Assembly (NCBI GenBank): GCA_016716335.1
Contig: JADJWN010000008.1
Location: forward strand, 168,096 to 232,095
Length of the DNA stretch: 64,000 nucleotides
Source: Saprospiraceae bacterium
Lineage (GTDB): Bacteria; Bacteroidota; Bacteroidia; Chitinophagales; Saprospiraceae
Reading direction: 5' to 3'
In this document: positions 1 to 9,711 of the stretch, piece after piece
Layout: every line of letters begins with the position of its first letter
How positions within the stretch are numbered: position 1 is the stretch's first letter
Program-made: the position numbers and the translations under genes
Notes under the pieces: model-generated
The model's input: only the letters and a program-made list of their open reading frames with translations
The model's database searches: none
What the model was told of the DNA's origin: nothing

Positions 1-819
1 CACCTCGTCATATTCGCCTACAGCCACCATGAAAAGATAAGGAGCATGAGCTTTGTCCTGTTTCCAGTAATCGGTACGGGTACCATCCGCATTTTTTCTG
101 GATGAAATCCTTTTTCCGTTGGATAGGGTCTTGTATTTGTCTTCTACGGTGATGTAAATTTCCTGTGTACACCTTTCGTTGGGCTTGTCAAAAGTGGGAA
201 ACCACCGGCTGTTGTTTTCTGTCTCTCCCTGTGTCCATATTTGAGTGGGTTTGCCGGGCTCTGAGCCATCGGGGTTTATAAAAAACAAGCCTTTGTCTGA
301 AGTAATGGCTTCGTTGCTGTAATCTGATGTGCGGTTGGGTTTGGCCGTGTAGTCAATATAGATGCTGAGTTTTTCCTGACGGTTGTATTTCCTGTCCAGA
401 ATTACCGCAAGTTTGAGACTGTCATATTGATAGTTGAGATTTTTGCCGTTGTTCAGCAGTTGTACTTTGTGAATGTCAAAATATTTGGCATCCAGTATTA
501 CGGTATCAATCGGATAGAAGTAGGGTTTCAGTTCCAGTGTGGCTTTGCCCAGAACATGCTGTTTGGCCCAGTCGAAACTAACTTCCAGTTTTGTGTGCAG
601 CAGATCATATTTCAGAGTGGCGGATGGCCTGTAAACCTTGGGGAAAAGATCGGATGCTTTTTCATAATCGCTTACCACCAGTGTATCGAGCAGCTCTTCA
701 CGATAGTCTTCATAATCCGGCTCGGGAACGCTTACAACAGCCTTTTTGGAGGCGCAGGAAAATAAAAAAAAGATGATTGCAGCAAAATGTAGCTTCGAAA
801 TTCGGGAAAACAGTTGCAT
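1..819 (-). CDS. M1-family metallopeptidase lipoprotein, 5' part
   Basis: Reading from the ATG at 817-819 gives 273 codons open to the window edge. The start has a hydrophobic signal segment ending in a lipobox-like LFSC, so the protein is probably an outer-envelope lipoprotein. The visible part matches the N-terminal beta domain of M1 (aminopeptidase N-like) zinc peptidases: a bilayer of strands, then the typical stretch with WFPTFDKPNER and, near the edge, APYLFMVAVGEY. The HExxH zinc site would lie beyond the window, so catalytic competence cannot be judged. A TAnnTTTG -7 box lies about 30 nt upstream. The family call rests on motif memory, not a search. Confidence 0.75.
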   Translation of the reverse strand, partial: MQLFSRISKLHFAAIIFFLFSCASKKAVVSVPEPDYEDYREELLDTLVVSDYEKASDLFPKVYRPSATLKYDLLHTKLEVSFDWAKQHVLGKATLELKPYFYPIDTVILDAKYFDIHKVQLLNNGKNLNYQYDSLKLAVILDRKYNRQEKLSIYIDYTAKPNRTSDYSNEAITSDKGLFFINPDGSEPGKPTQIWTQGETENNSRWFPTFDKPNERCTQEIYITVEDKYKTLSNGKRISSRKNADGTRTDYWKQDKAHAPYLFMVAVGEYDEV

Positions 820-1252
820 GTGTCAGAAGTATAACTTGAAAAAGAACGCAAAAGTAGGAAAAATATGTTGTTTATCGATAAAAAGTCAGTTTTTCAAAAT
901 TAGGCAATCGTTTGATATTTTATTTATTTTAAAATCTCCATTACCACATAGTATTTATTTCCAAAGTGAACTTCTTAAATTATAGACTCTCAGGATTCCG
1001 CTTTCATGATGAAGTCGAAAATGCTGAGTATTAGTAATTATTATCAATTCTATTGCTAATCAAATCCCACTAAATTTTTCTTTACAAAATTAAACTCTGT
1101 GCGTTTGGGTTTATCAGTGCTATGAGTAAAGCTAATGATAGATGTTTATTTGCTAAATGAATAATAGTACCTTGCTTCATTTTTATTTGTTTCACCATAC
1201 TACTATAAATCTTTGTTGGTTAGAAAAAATGGTTCTGGATTTCATGCTATAA
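820..1252. other. Intergenic region, no gene seen
   Basis: This 433-nt A/T-rich stretch lies between two minus-strand genes. It holds the -7 box of the M1 peptidase gene near its left end. The short open frames in it overlap the peptidase antisense and look unlike proteins. No hairpin terminator or RNA gene was recognised. Confidence 0.5.
849..856 (-). promoter_or_regulatory. Bacteroidota -7 box for the M1 peptidase gene
   Basis: Minus-strand TACTTTTG matches the Bacteroidota -7 consensus TAnnTTTG. It lies 30 nt before the ATG, giving a leader of about 25 nt. No good TTTG -33 box is seen at the expected spacing. Confidence 0.4.
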
Positions 1253-1963
1253 TCACTCTTCCCCTCCTAAATGCAGATCCGAAAATATAAACCAATTGCC
1301 CTTTGTAATCCAGGCTGTACCGAAAGCTACAAGACAGACAGCTTCACCCCAGAATATGTAAGGAAAGCCCACATTGACACCAGCATATTTAGATAGTAAA
1401 TAGAATAACGCCATAATGGCCATGGAAGTAAGCATCACATATCCACAGGTACGATACACCAAATTTCTTCGCTGTTTTAGTATCTTATGCTGATCTGTAG
1501 GATTCTTAGCAGGTTTAGTTTTTACGAATAGAAAAAGACAGAAGTATGTCAGAACCAAAAACAAGGCCACCGCACAAATCAAATGCAGGGTATGGCAGCT
1601 CCAGGTAACAAAACCCTTACAACTTGATACTAACGGATCCGTGGGAAAGATGGCGACACCCAGACATAGAAAGGATGCTAAGGTAGCCCAATGACGGTCT
1701 TGTTCTTCCGGACCTTTATAGGTGAAAAGAAAAATAGCTACCATAGACATTAAAGATACAAATATTGATAATAGTTTGGTATGGTAATATGCACTGATTG
1801 ATGGCAGCAGATCGGTACATCCGAATAACAGGGCATTGCCACCATACATAATGAACGGGAACAATATCCCCAATATTCCTATACCACGACGTACCCACAG
1901 GTAGGTAATGAGTTGATTATGAGCATCTTCAGGGGCTACTTCAGGTAATTTGTTAGCGGACAT
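1253..1963 (-). CDS. Multi-pass membrane protein of unknown function
   Basis: The 236-residue product has a short soluble N-terminus and about six hydrophobic segments: roughly residues 28-48, 60-82, 92-108, 124-147, 172-192 and 200-220. Four cysteines lie in the central loops (FGC, SSCKG, WSCHT), possibly a disulfide region. Family not recognised. It is the last gene of the minus-strand island, 132 nt downstream of the DUF2235 gene, and its membrane character matches the lipid-active neighbours. No enzyme motif is visible. Confidence 0.6.
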   Translation of the reverse strand: MSANKLPEVAPEDAHNQLITYLWVRRGIGILGILFPFIMYGGNALLFGCTDLLPSISAYYHTKLLSIFVSLMSMVAIFLFTYKGPEEQDRHWATLASFLCLGVAIFPTDPLVSSCKGFVTWSCHTLHLICAVALFLVLTYFCLFLFVKTKPAKNPTDQHKILKQRRNLVYRTCGYVMLTSMAIMALFYLLSKYAGVNVGFPYIFWGEAVCLVAFGTAWITKGNWFIFSDLHLGGEE

Positions 1964-2095
1964 AACTTCAAAAGGTTAAAAGGTGATTAAAAAAATGATC
2001 GAACTTTACTACCTAATGACGGGATTTTGGGAAAGGTAACCTATGGCATTTTGAAAATAAATTTACAATTTTTAAGCTGTTATGAAAGGTTATTA

Positions 2096-3211
2096 TTATA
2101 CAATATGCAGGGATTGAATCCATTTGTAGTTATTACTCCCCAAATCAATATTTTGGGGCTCATAACAATGACCGGTAGTTTTGTAATTCATTTTATTCAA
2201 AACTGATTCGTGAATAATAGCATCTTTTTCAATATTTCTAGGTGCACTTACCCTAAAATCCCAATAGTGTCCCTTAACAGGATCAAAAGAAGACCTTGGA
2301 AACAAATTGGTTAAATTATAAAGGAATGTATCTGACTTGTTGATGTTTTGTTTAAAATCTGGCTTTTGGTACTTACTGTTTTTACCATATACATATCTGT
2401 CAACTTTATTTTTATCCAATTTTAATCCAAAATTAGATGCTTCACCCAACATCCATTCAAGAGCGATTTTGGATAATCCTTCTTGTTCGTAACTACCACC
2501 AACATCAGAATGTGTTCCGGCAAACCAAACTTCCTTACAATCATTATGATTAAGGTTTACTCTGTAAGGTTGGTAATGCTTTCTTCTTTCATCAATAGCC
2601 AGAGCGTGTCTGACAGTTTTTACATTTTTGAGCGATTCGGTATAAGGAAATGGCCTAAACAATGATACAAAGTTACCAATGGATACTACAGTATCCCAGA
2701 TACCCATAAAATGGATATCCGGCTGAAATGAAAAGCTATGTTTCAATCTGTTTGCTATTCCAAATAATCTTCGTCGTTCTGATAGTGATAATTTCGCTTT
2801 CTGAATTAGATAATCATGAAATATATATTCCAAGTGACTTGTGTTTCCGGGATGTAATAAACCATACAACTTAATTATTCCAGCCAGCATTCTAACGGTA
2901 TAAGCCCCTCTGCTAAATCCGAATAAATAGATTTTGTCACCTTGTTCATAGTGATTCATTAAAAAGATATAAGCATCCTTCACCCTATCATTAAGTGTCT
3001 TTGCCAAGATCTTATCGGAAAATTCAAATAAAGCCCGTCTAAATTTCCTTTTAAAAGTTGTTGGAGCCAAAGTTCCTACACCAGGATTGTAGTAAGTAAT
3101 TTGGTCCTTGGATTTTTCCAAACAGGAATAAAGATGAACAACATTAGTGTTTTTATAAAGACTTACTTTGTTATTAGTCCCGTCGCAGCAAATGATAATG
3201 TTTTTAGGCAT
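2096..3211 (-). CDS. DUF2235 phospholipase-like alpha/beta hydrolase
   Basis: The 371-residue protein opens with IIICCDGTNN (residues 5-14) and YNPGVGT (41-47), signatures of the DUF2235 hydrolase fold found in T6SS Tle1-type phospholipases and other bacterial lipases. The nucleophile elbow is GFSRGAYT with Ser100. A conserved Asp region (MGIWDTVVS) and FAGTHSDVGG supply the likely Asp and His of the triad. There is no signal peptide, so it is cytoplasmic or exported by a dedicated route. No T6SS genes lie in the window, so an antibacterial-effector role is only one possibility. It sits in an island with a patatin and further alpha/beta hydrolases. Confidence 0.8.
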   Translation of the reverse strand: MPKNIIICCDGTNNKVSLYKNTNVVHLYSCLEKSKDQITYYNPGVGTLAPTTFKRKFRRALFEFSDKILAKTLNDRVKDAYIFLMNHYEQGDKIYLFGFSRGAYTVRMLAGIIKLYGLLHPGNTSHLEYIFHDYLIQKAKLSLSERRRLFGIANRLKHSFSFQPDIHFMGIWDTVVSIGNFVSLFRPFPYTESLKNVKTVRHALAIDERRKHYQPYRVNLNHNDCKEVWFAGTHSDVGGSYEQEGLSKIALEWMLGEASNFGLKLDKNKVDRYVYGKNSKYQKPDFKQNINKSDTFLYNLTNLFPRSSFDPVKGHYWDFRVSAPRNIEKDAIIHESVLNKMNYKTTGHCYEPQNIDLGSNNYKWIQSLHIV

Positions 3212-3434
3212 AAGTGTTAAAATTTAAGATTAAATAAGATAGAGATTTAGTTTTGGAAAATCTTCCTTGCCTGAAGGTCATAAAAATCCGTCTGTCTCAC
3301 CTTCATGTGCGATGTATTTAGGAAATTCAGCCCAGAAACCAAGATTTCACTGAACTGTATTATTAAATTGATCCAACAACATTCCATGACAGTATTCTGA
3401 AATTTACATGAAGCTCGGGTTCATTTAGAATTAA

Positions 3435-4268
3435 TTATAAATATATAATATTTTCATCACGATGTATTTCCTTTGTTCCGCTAATAGGAAAGGAAAACCA
3501 ATGCCTTTTTTCTGGATCATTGTTACAAACTATATGAAGTAGATTTGATATAAAATATGAAAAGGATAAATTAATAAGATTGTATTTAATGTAACATCTT
3601 CGATTGTAATGAATTGGGGGGTATAGATTTAGTGTATTTTTCCAGAATCTTATGAAATAATTTGGCCCTAAGGAAATATGATTCACCAATCCATTTGATT
3701 TTGATATAGAAGTATCAACATTTAAATTATTGTAATTATCTTCATAATCAAAAGAAAACAACCCAACAAATGGTCTATTGGAAAGTTCCATATTTTGAAA
3801 TTTATCAAAAGTTCTTAGTTTTTCAAATTTTTCTATGACTTTTGTTATTGAATAATCTTTTCCATTGTTATTTATCACTTTAGTTTTTACTTCTATAACT
3901 CCTTTTATTGCATCATCAGTTATAATAACAAAATCACCCTCTTTAAAAATAACTGGTATTGAGTTGTCATAAATAAGGATATCCATTTGGGGTGAAACTT
4001 CAATTTCACCAGCTAAAGATTTTTGGGCAACAATAAAGCCTGTACCAACAGAAACATTTGAGGGCAAATAATTCCGTATAGTTTTTATTAAAATCGCTTC
4101 TTTATAACGGCCATCTTCTCCCCAATGAGCATTTCCAATAATATTTCGAAGTCTGTTTTTTATGATATCCAATTCCTTAGTAATCGATTCTTGAAATAAC
4201 TGAATATTTTGAAAGGTGTTCATATTTTCATCGTATTTTTCTCTATGTAAATCATCTTTTACCATCAC
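3435..4268 (-). CDS. DUF6602-like protein, predicted PD-(D/E)XK-type fold
   Basis: The 277-residue product has an N-terminal helical part, then GRYKEAILIKTIRNYLP, SVGTGFIV, QMDILIYDN and a strand ending in IKGVIEVKTK. The Asp in QMDILIYD followed by E-V-K is the arrangement of PD-(D/E)XK nuclease-like cores, and the order matches what I recall of DUF6602 proteins. It may bind or cut nucleic acid, or be a catalytically inert relative. A second Met (residue 16) is an alternative start. Base composition is very A/T-rich. The gene is spaced 130-220 nt from its neighbours, so it may be an independent insertion in the island. Confidence 0.5.
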   Translation of the reverse strand: MMVKDDLHREKYDENMNTFQNIQLFQESITKELDIIKNRLRNIIGNAHWGEDGRYKEAILIKTIRNYLPSNVSVGTGFIVAQKSLAGEIEVSPQMDILIYDNSIPVIFKEGDFVIITDDAIKGVIEVKTKVINNNGKDYSITKVIEKFEKLRTFDKFQNMELSNRPFVGLFSFDYEDNYNNLNVDTSISKSNGLVNHISLGPNYFIRFWKNTLNLYPPIHYNRRCYIKYNLINLSFSYFISNLLHIVCNNDPEKRHWFSFPISGTKEIHRDENIIYL

Positions 4269-4398
4269 TATAGCATAAATAAAATTATACTAACCTTTTT
4301 AATTAACATTTTCTAAATCTATTAAGGTTAACTATTTGATTGAAGTACTTTCCGATGAATAAATTAAGTATATAAATTAAAAAAATTCTCCTCTGCTC

Positions 4399-4575
4399 TT
4401 ATCCTATCTCCTTCTCCACCATATTTACCATCTTACTAAAAAATTTGCTCATTTCGTTTTCTGTATTATTTGTTATGTGTTGCAAAAATCTGAAGTGTTC
4501 CGCTTCGCCTTTGATTTGTTTGAGATTGGCGAATGAGCTGATGCTGGTCATAAGATGTTTTTCTATGTTGTCCAT
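4399..4575 (-). CDS. Small ORF, 58 residues, possibly a truncated remnant
   Basis: ATG at 4573-4575 opens a 58-residue acidic/helical peptide beginning MDNIEKHLMTSISSFANL and ending at TAA 4399-4401. The same frame is also open upstream, back to about 4700, except for one TAG at 4612-4614, and reads like a helical protein there too. It may therefore be the 3' part of a gene with a nonsense change. It sits between the CHAT-hydrolase and DUF6602 genes. Function unknown; coding status uncertain. Confidence 0.35.
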   Translation of the reverse strand: MDNIEKHLMTSISSFANLKQIKGEAEHFRFLQHITNNTENEMSKFFSKMVNMVEKEIG

Positions 4576-4701
4576 TGTGGCTTGCTTATTGGGAAGAATA
4601 TTAAGATTAAACTATAGACAAATCACGAAGACTTTGTCCAATGAATTGTTTTCATAATAATCTGTGAGCTGTTCAGATTTGGCAGAAATTTGATACCACA
4701 C

Positions 4702-7700
4702 TTAATTATTTATGTATTTATTTACAAATTTAGGAATAGTGGGTTCTTTATTTTCATTTTTATTAATGTACCATACAGCTATCAGATAGTTGGAAAGAGG
4801 GTACATGTATTTTTCTGCCGGCATATTTTTCATCAATTCAAAAGATTCATGGAATGCTTGACTCATATTTTTTGCATGATCTACATTTTTGGCAGGATCA
4901 AGGATAATAAGACGCTTTTCAGCGGACCCTTTTAGTGCATATCTTTCTGCTGTGGGTCCTACATTCTGAATTAATTCAATATCCCTGATCAGTTTTTCAA
5001 GTGCTCCATTTGGAAGTTTAATATTATTATCAAACATTTCCAAAAACAGTTTTCCCCTCAGACTGCAATATTGCTCAAGTGTAGATACTTTAAAATCCGC
5101 TTTTTCGTGGAACAGTAGTTCATGCATTAGTTTTACAGCTTCGGCATAATTGCCCAATGAAGCTTGAATATGTGCAATCAATTCAGTGATCTCAGGACTG
5201 CCTGCATTGTTTTTATATATTCTTTCGACCAGCAGATTGAGTTTTTGAACAAACATTTCCCTTTTTTCTTTTTTGCCTTGTAGTGCTGAAAGCATATTTC
5301 TTAACTCATTTTCAGCCTCAGCACTGTAAATATACTCCACATTATCAGTTGTCCATCCATTTTTAAATTCAAGCCTGTAAAACGGATCACCGTAACACTG
5401 GTAGGCCCCCCAGGTATTGGATCCGGGATCAGACTGATAGCAGGCTTTTCTTGCCAACTGCACTGCTGCACCAAATTCTGAGCCTTCCAGCATTTTATCA
5501 TAAAACTTTCTGGCAAAAACCTCTGCAGCTTTGTCATCTACTGCCCAACCACATACAACCACTGCTTTTACCCCAATTTGAATCAGCTGAATACCTACAT
5601 TTGCGGCAAGCTTGTTTCTGCCTTTTATGAGTTGGTCTTCAAAATTCGCAGTATTACCGGAATAACAGCAATTGACAAAAACCAATTCAGGAATTACAGA
5701 CAATTGATTGAGCATTGCAGGTGTTAGCAGTATGTCAGGACCTATTACAATACCAGTTTTATCGGGGGTGTGAATGCCATGTGCTGCTATGTGCACAATC
5801 TTATATTCTTCAGAATACATCTTCGTTACAATATCCTGTGCCGGCATGAAGATACTTTCATTTACCCAGTAGTTTTGTTGCTTGAGTTTATTTGAGACTA
5901 GCCTGGCTTCTATCTCTGCTCCGGGCAATTGCGAATATGTATTCTGATAATCCGGATTGCCTATAACCAAAGCGGTCCTACGGCCCACCAAAGCAGGGTT
6001 GATACGATAATCAGCAGTGTGCAGTTGCCTTATGAGACTTGCATTAATGAAGGTTGGCTCTTCGCCATACATACTGTCGTGAAACATTTCCCACGGAAAC
6101 TGTGCAGAATAATCATCTAATTTCCAGAGTATCTTTGCCTGATTACGGATGATTCCTTTGAAATCGTTGGGTATAAGCAATTCAAACAATGTTTTGGCTA
6201 ATTTGGCATCCCATCTGGAATGGTGAGCAAATTTATTATTAAGAAATTCTACCATCCTAAGATCTCCGGAAATGTCATCCTGCTCTATGCGTGCCCGATT
6301 GCCGGACGAACTGAACGCCAGTCCTTGCACTTCTTTTTTATCAATGTCCTTTGACCAGATGGAAGTAGTTGTGAATGTATGCCACCACGAAGCATTGTCC
6401 TGTAGCGAAAGACGACGTTTTTTACCATGGTCTTCCTTCAGAGGTTTGACATGGAGTGCCAGTTCCGGTGCATTGTCCCGAAGTTTATACAGCAGTTTTT
6501 GCGTACCCTGAGCCATATCTTCCCAAAAATCAACAAATTGAATTTCCCGGATGATAAGCAGCCCGTTGTTCATCCCAAGCAGCTTTTTGTTGGCATTGGT
6601 CACTCCCTGGATAATAGATCGTATGCTATCCATAAGAGGTAGTCCGGCATAATTGCTTCCTATCAGCATGGAACTGATACCTATGGACTGTTGTTTGATA
6701 TCTGTCATTGTGTAGTTGTCCCTGAAAAAGAAAGCATAACGAATGATAGCTTTTTCAATACTCAAGGCAAGCCGGTATTGGGTAAGTTCGTCCTGACTGC
6801 CTAAACCCACTACCAATGCCCCTTTTGGTATTGAGTCTCTCTGAAAGGGGATTTCACTTTCTCCAATTTTGCCTGGATAAAATCCTAACCTGTGTCTGTC
6901 GGACAGTTTATTTCCTAGATAGCCATCCAAGGCTTTTTCGGCACTCATTATGCCATCGTTTTCAAAATGTCCGACCATCACCGGATAATAAGCGTATTTA
7001 AGATCAGCATTGAGTACGTGGACGTTGATTTCGGGAATTTCCTGTATTTCCTTTTCATATGATAGACTTTCGCATCCCAAGATGATGTCCATAGCTTCGA
7101 TCTCATCAGTGCTGAATATGCAATTGTCATCCATGGGTTCGAGTGCTTCCATGCTGCGCAAATCAGGCATGCCGGGTCGCAATCTTGAAGTCTGACCGTT
7201 TTTGAGAATGTCATTGATGGCGTCAAAGATTTTAGGTTCGGCAGCCAGCATTCCGTGGGTTACCTTGCACGAATAAATGTTGCTCGCTGGTATCGATTTG
7301 GGAATGCCTAATTCATAGGTCACGCTGCCATCTCCAGCCTTAGTGGTAAGGTATCTGAGTTTGTTGTTATTTTCAATTGTATAAGCGCATACTGTTTTAT
7401 CGCTTCCGGCAATGTAGAATATATTATGGAAGTCTGAAGATGTAGTCTTGCCTTCAAACTCCAATTGGTTTTTCTTATATTCTTTAAAATGTTCAAGGAG
7501 ATTGGGGCTTGATAGGATATGTTTGATGTTCGCATCTGTTTTTGAAAATTTATTCCAAAAACTCATAGCTTCAAAATCCTGATCATTTACTGGGAGAAGC
7601 TGCCAGATACCTTTGTATTCTGTGATGGTTTTTAGGATTTCATCATTGTTATGTTTAAAATCAAGGAATCCTAATTGCTTTACCCTTTTGGAATGGCCTG

Positions 7701-9651
7701 TAAGTACTTCCATAATCAGGTGTGATCCCATCCATGGCGTACCCAGCATCAGCACCTTTGAACCCTCTCTTTTGATGTAAGTTTTCCAAAAATTCTGATG
7801 CTCCATCATCACGGATTTAACCACTTTGCCTCCCATTGAGTGAGCCAATAAAACTATTTTTCTGTTTGGATCTGCAGAAAATTTATCTATTTCTGTCATG
7901 AGTTTTATTGCGGAAGTGCTCAGCGAGTCCCGCCAGTCATAAGCAAAAGTGTGGACATCAAAGTCTGATTTCAGGTATTCGCAGAGTTTTTTGTAGTATC
8001 GGTCTATAAGGCCGGAAGCCTGCACATTGTTGTTACCCAAATTTAACTGGTCGACCAAGGCTCCCTTAAATAGCTGACCTACGTTCAACCATATGTTGTT
8101 ATTGTTGGCATCTATTGTCGAACCCATAATGCCGGGCAAAATGATGGCTACCGGTTTATTACCTTGCGCTTTTGAATTGTATGGTTTGTTGCCCAAAAGT
8201 TGAAGTGCAACACCTCTGTCAGTGGAATAGCGTGAGATAAATTCATATTTATATTTTATATTGGATACCGTAAATTCTCCATCGGGAATTGTACTGGTCA
8301 AAGCATGAAATACAGCATGGGCAGTATGTGCATTGGCAAAATATCCGAAATGATGGGTTGAACTGTCCTTCGAAAGAAATTTGTAATAGCCGTTGGTTCT
8401 TCTAACTCCCTGGTGCATGGATGAAGTGTTGACCACAAAGTCATTGGCTGTTTTGTAAAAAAGATTTGAAAGAATGACACCCAGAGTTTGTAATAAACTG
8501 CCTCCAACCTCACTGTCCCCTGAGATAATAAATGTGTGGGTGCTGATATTTCTTAACGGATAATTATTGAACTTCTGATATTCTGAGTCAGGTACCATTG
8601 CCCAAAGACCAGGCAGAATCTTTGGTTCTGATTTTTGGGCTACTACATTCAGAATAAGTTCCTTAATAATTTGATAAATAGGACTGTCATTTTTTCCGGT
8701 TAAATATCCTACACTGTTGAGTAAAGCATTAAGATAGTGGTCGATTTTTTTACTAAGTAAGGTAGTACCTGCAGCAGGACAAGCTACCCTTACCATTTTG
8801 GATACAGTAATTTGCTTTTCTTTTGCCAGAGCATTCAACTTTTGACACAGTTCTTCGCTATTTTTATCTCCTGAGTTTTTGAGGATGTCTATTTCTTCCG
8901 GTGAGAAAGCATCATTGTCGGATTTATCACATCTGGCCAAGAGGTCAGCTATAAGCCCACCACGAGAATGACTGATGATATCAAGTCTTGCATTTTTCGG
9001 GAGATTCTCCAGTACATCTCTGGCATTTTCCAGAGGAGATACGGAAAGGGTATAATGATCCAGAGCAATGACTTCATCATATTGAGTGAATAATTCATCC
9101 ACGAGATGGGCCGGTAATTTACCGAATGATCCTGTAGTACTGGAAATTGTACCGTGCAAAAACAAAAGATATTTTCCGTTATCTTTCAGGCTGGTTTCCG
9201 GAATTTCTGTGATTAGGTTTTTATTGACAATTTTAAGACCCGGTTTGGGCATGATTTTTTTATCGAAATGTTGACCCAGGTTTTCCGCTAAATATTTTGC
9301 AGCCTTTATTTTAAAAACATTCAGTGCTTTGGTCTTTACCTTATTGAAAATATTGCGTGTGCTGTCAGTAAATGTGATTTCACCCGGTAGTTCAAATATT
9401 TCAGGTGATTCCAACGATTTTTTTAAATGTCCACCGAAGATATCAGGTAATTCTGAAGCTTTCCCTATCCAATCTGTCCCATCTTCAAATATAACCTGGG
9501 CAATTTCATTTTCAGTGATAATAATTATTTCGGACTTCGATATGGCACGATTATTTTCTATTTCATATGTCCGGCATTCAAATCCGTCGCAGTTTTCTGA
9601 GTATAAACTTTCCTGTGAGCTTGTTTTGCAATTTATTTTTAATTTTTTCAT
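4702..9651 (-). CDS. Giant fusion: two alpha/beta-hydrolase domains + CHAT protease
   Basis: The 1649-residue protein is colinear and unbroken. Domain 1 (about 155-460): lipase-like fold with oxyanion-loop LFLHGT (164-168) and nucleophile motif SHSRGG, Ser229. Domain 2 (about 498-815): LCAT/PGAP1-like hydrolase with PGIMGST, LLAHSMGG (Ser605), acid candidate Asp751 and His799. Region 870-1040 (VMVGHF..., GALVVGLGSQDEL) vaguely resembles the N-terminal macro-like fold of M17 peptidases; this is a guess. CHAT domain (about 1175-1425): IVHIAAHG with His1291 and VNCCYSG with Cys1329, the caspase-like dyad. The C-terminal 200 residues look like helical repeats. No signal peptide. A regulated protease-lipase is the natural inference; substrate unknown. 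Confidence 0.8.
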   Translation of the reverse strand: MKKLKINCKTSSQESLYSENCDGFECRTYEIENNRAISKSEIIIITENEIAQVIFEDGTDWIGKASELPDIFGGHLKKSLESPEIFELPGEITFTDSTRNIFNKVKTKALNVFKIKAAKYLAENLGQHFDKKIMPKPGLKIVNKNLITEIPETSLKDNGKYLLFLHGTISSTTGSFGKLPAHLVDELFTQYDEVIALDHYTLSVSPLENARDVLENLPKNARLDIISHSRGGLIADLLARCDKSDNDAFSPEEIDILKNSGDKNSEELCQKLNALAKEKQITVSKMVRVACPAAGTTLLSKKIDHYLNALLNSVGYLTGKNDSPIYQIIKELILNVVAQKSEPKILPGLWAMVPDSEYQKFNNYPLRNISTHTFIISGDSEVGGSLLQTLGVILSNLFYKTANDFVVNTSSMHQGVRRTNGYYKFLSKDSSTHHFGYFANAHTAHAVFHALTSTIPDGEFTVSNIKYKYEFISRYSTDRGVALQLLGNKPYNSKAQGNKPVAIILPGIMGSTIDANNNNIWLNVGQLFKGALVDQLNLGNNNVQASGLIDRYYKKLCEYLKSDFDVHTFAYDWRDSLSTSAIKLMTEIDKFSADPNRKIVLLAHSMGGKVVKSVMMEHQNFWKTYIKREGSKVLMLGTPWMGSHLIMEVLTGHSKRVKQLGFLDFKHNNDEILKTITEYKGIWQLLPVNDQDFEAMSFWNKFSKTDANIKHILSSPNLLEHFKEYKKNQLEFEGKTTSSDFHNIFYIAGSDKTVCAYTIENNNKLRYLTTKAGDGSVTYELGIPKSIPASNIYSCKVTHGMLAAEPKIFDAINDILKNGQTSRLRPGMPDLRSMEALEPMDDNCIFSTDEIEAMDIILGCESLSYEKEIQEIPEINVHVLNADLKYAYYPVMVGHFENDGIMSAEKALDGYLGNKLSDRHRLGFYPGKIGESEIPFQRDSIPKGALVVGLGSQDELTQYRLALSIEKAIIRYAFFFRDNYTMTDIKQQSIGISSMLIGSNYAGLPLMDSIRSIIQGVTNANKKLLGMNNGLLIIREIQFVDFWEDMAQGTQKLLYKLRDNAPELALHVKPLKEDHGKKRRLSLQDNASWWHTFTTTSIWSKDIDKKEVQGLAFSSSGNRARIEQDDISGDLRMVEFLNNKFAHHSRWDAKLAKTLFELLIPNDFKGIIRNQAKILWKLDDYSAQFPWEMFHDSMYGEEPTFINASLIRQLHTADYRINPALVGRRTALVIGNPDYQNTYSQLPGAEIEARLVSNKLKQQNYWVNESIFMPAQDIVTKMYSEEYKIVHIAAHGIHTPDKTGIVIGPDILLTPAMLNQLSVIPELVFVNCCYSGNTANFEDQLIKGRNKLAANVGIQLIQIGVKAVVVCGWAVDDKAAEVFARKFYDKMLEGSEFGAAVQLARKACYQSDPGSNTWGAYQCYGDPFYRLEFKNGWTTDNVEYIYSAEAENELRNMLSALQGKKEKREMFVQKLNLLVERIYKNNAGSPEITELIAHIQASLGNYAEAVKLMHELLFHEKADFKVSTLEQYCSLRGKLFLEMFDNNIKLPNGALEKLIRDIELIQNVGPTAERYALKGSAEKRLIILDPAKNVDHAKNMSQAFHESFELMKNMPAEKYMYPLSNYLIAVWYINKNENKEPTIPKFVNKYINN

Positions 9652-9711
9652 GATGGAGTATTGATTTACGAAGTTGCGGTAAGGATGGTTATTTGTAGTT
9701 GGGAATTATTA

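Noticed and set aside
2096..3211. Type VI secretion effector
   Set aside because: DUF2235 is shared with Tle1 effectors, but no VgrG, Hcp, PAAR or immunity gene is present in the window.
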